This document shows positions 63,406 to 64,000 of a stretch of DNA of 64,000 bases, piece by piece (the first letter of the stretch is position 1; every line of letters starts with the position of its first letter). The stretch comes from an uncultured bacterium. Lineage in GTDB: Bacteria; Bacillota; Clostridia; Lachnospirales; Lachnospiraceae. The notes under the pieces are model-generated. The model ran no database searches and was not told where the DNA came from. It saw only the letters and a program-made list of their open reading frames with translations. Position numbers and translations under genes: made by a program. The DNA is taken from the NCBI GenBank assembly GCA_947381965.1, contig CANCXX010000019.1, positions 1 to 64,000 on the forward strand, given 5' to 3'.

Positions 63406-64000
63406 TCACTCCTTCCACTGATAACCAAACCCGCGAATTGTTTTCAGGTGTTCTGGTTTCGACGGATTTTTCTCCAATTTTTCACGGAGACGGTGTATAT
63501 ATACAGACAGAGTATTATCATCCACAAAACTCCCGCTCCCATCCCACAACCTGTCCAAAATCGTATTGCGTGTGAGAACTCTTCCGCTGTTTTTCAAAAA
63601 CAGGCATAAAAGTCTGTACTCTGCCCCGGTAAACTCCAAAGGCTCTCCCCCAAGAGATACTTTGCCTTCCACAAGATTTATCAGCAAATCTCCTGACTGC
63701 AAAATATCCCCGGTAATTTCACGGTTACTTCGGCGTAACAGGGCCCGGATGCGGGAACACAACTCTCCCAGCTTAAAGGGTTTTGTAATATAGTCATCTC
63801 CCCCACAATCTAATCCCCGAATCACACTGGTTTCCTCATCGGATGCCGTCAGGAATATAATTGGAATCTGATTACCGGAACCCCGGAGCTTCTCACACAA
63901 TGTAATTCCATTTCCATCCGGCAATGTTACATCAAAAAGAAAGAGGTCAAAACCAGTATTTTCTATAACCAGCTTTTCGGCCTCCTTTATAGTTCTTGCA
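63406..64000 (-). CDS. OmpR-family response regulator (5' end beyond the window)
   Basis: At least 198 residues are visible and the frame is open at the window end. The phospho-acceptor aspartate is in LFLFDVTLPDGNG, the threonine in IIFLTASD and the lysine in YITKPF; the winged-helix ends TIRGFGYQWKE. Its stop is 6 nt before the kinase start. It presumably controls the ABC transporter downstream. Confidence 0.92.
   Translation of the reverse strand, partial: ARTIKEAEKLVIENTGFDLFLFDVTLPDGNGITLCEKLRGSGNQIPIIFLTASDEETSVIRGLDCGGDDYITKPFKLGELCSRIRALLRRSNREITGDILQSGDLLINLVEGKVSLGGEPLEFTGAEYRLLCLFLKNSGRVLTRNTILDRLWDGSGSFVDDNTLSVYIHRLREKLEKNPSKPEHLKTIRGFGYQWKE

Overview
The window reads as a chromosomal segment of a low-to-moderate-GC Gram-positive anaerobe of the class Clostridia, most likely a Lachnospiraceae member. 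This is an inference from the gene set and gene order (ireB-ruvX-DUF1292-RNase J-ylbF-mltG-like-trmR-U32, thiI next to a cysteine desulfurase), from sigma-A-type promoters with strong Shine-Dalgarno sites, and from several TTG/GTG starts. I see no rRNA, prophage, transposase or CRISPR array. One tRNA gene (Pro, CGG) is present.

Layout. 1-11752 (almost all minus strand) is housekeeping: tRNA modification (U32/TrhP-like, TrmR, MtaB, ThiI with its cysteine desulfurase), RNA decay (RNase J, YlbF), RuvX, IreB, RsmE and PrmA, plus an HPr-like protein on the plus strand. 11753-12073 is non-coding and holds a 146-bp element with perfect 14-bp inverted ends. 12074-14383 holds NADH pyrophosphatase and a type I glutamine synthetase. 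14603-19589 is the most interesting block: a SF2 helicase divergent from a three-gene operon of a coiled-coil protein and two different BREX-type (DUF2791) P-loop ATPases, without any methylase, PglZ or nuclease that I can recognise. 19626-22053 holds a MATE exporter and a fused Xre-methyltransferase. 22154-25939 is a giant flagellin whose insert consists of about eight degenerate modules. 26163-28760 holds a YhaM-type exoribonuclease, a PDZ protein of HtrA descent whose catalytic triad seems lost, and tRNA-Pro.

28939-38399 is a ten-gene operon for an Mrp/Mbh-like cation-proton antiporter with four large NuoL/M/N-like subunits and no electron-input module; thioredoxin sits just upstream. 38838-42190 holds TrmB, a membrane-anchored D,D-carboxypeptidase and a DEDDh exonuclease. 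42363-50288 holds an ABC half-transporter, then a minus-strand cluster with a propeller-fused solute-binding lipoprotein, two sugar-type permeases, an HlyD-like protein and a small lipoprotein. 50456-52514 is a two-component system. 52495-59044 holds two acetyltransferases, a two-TM coiled-coil protein and a 1379-residue Lhr-type helicase. 59065-64000 is a FtsX/MacB-type ABC transporter with its own two-component system, the response regulator being cut by the window end.
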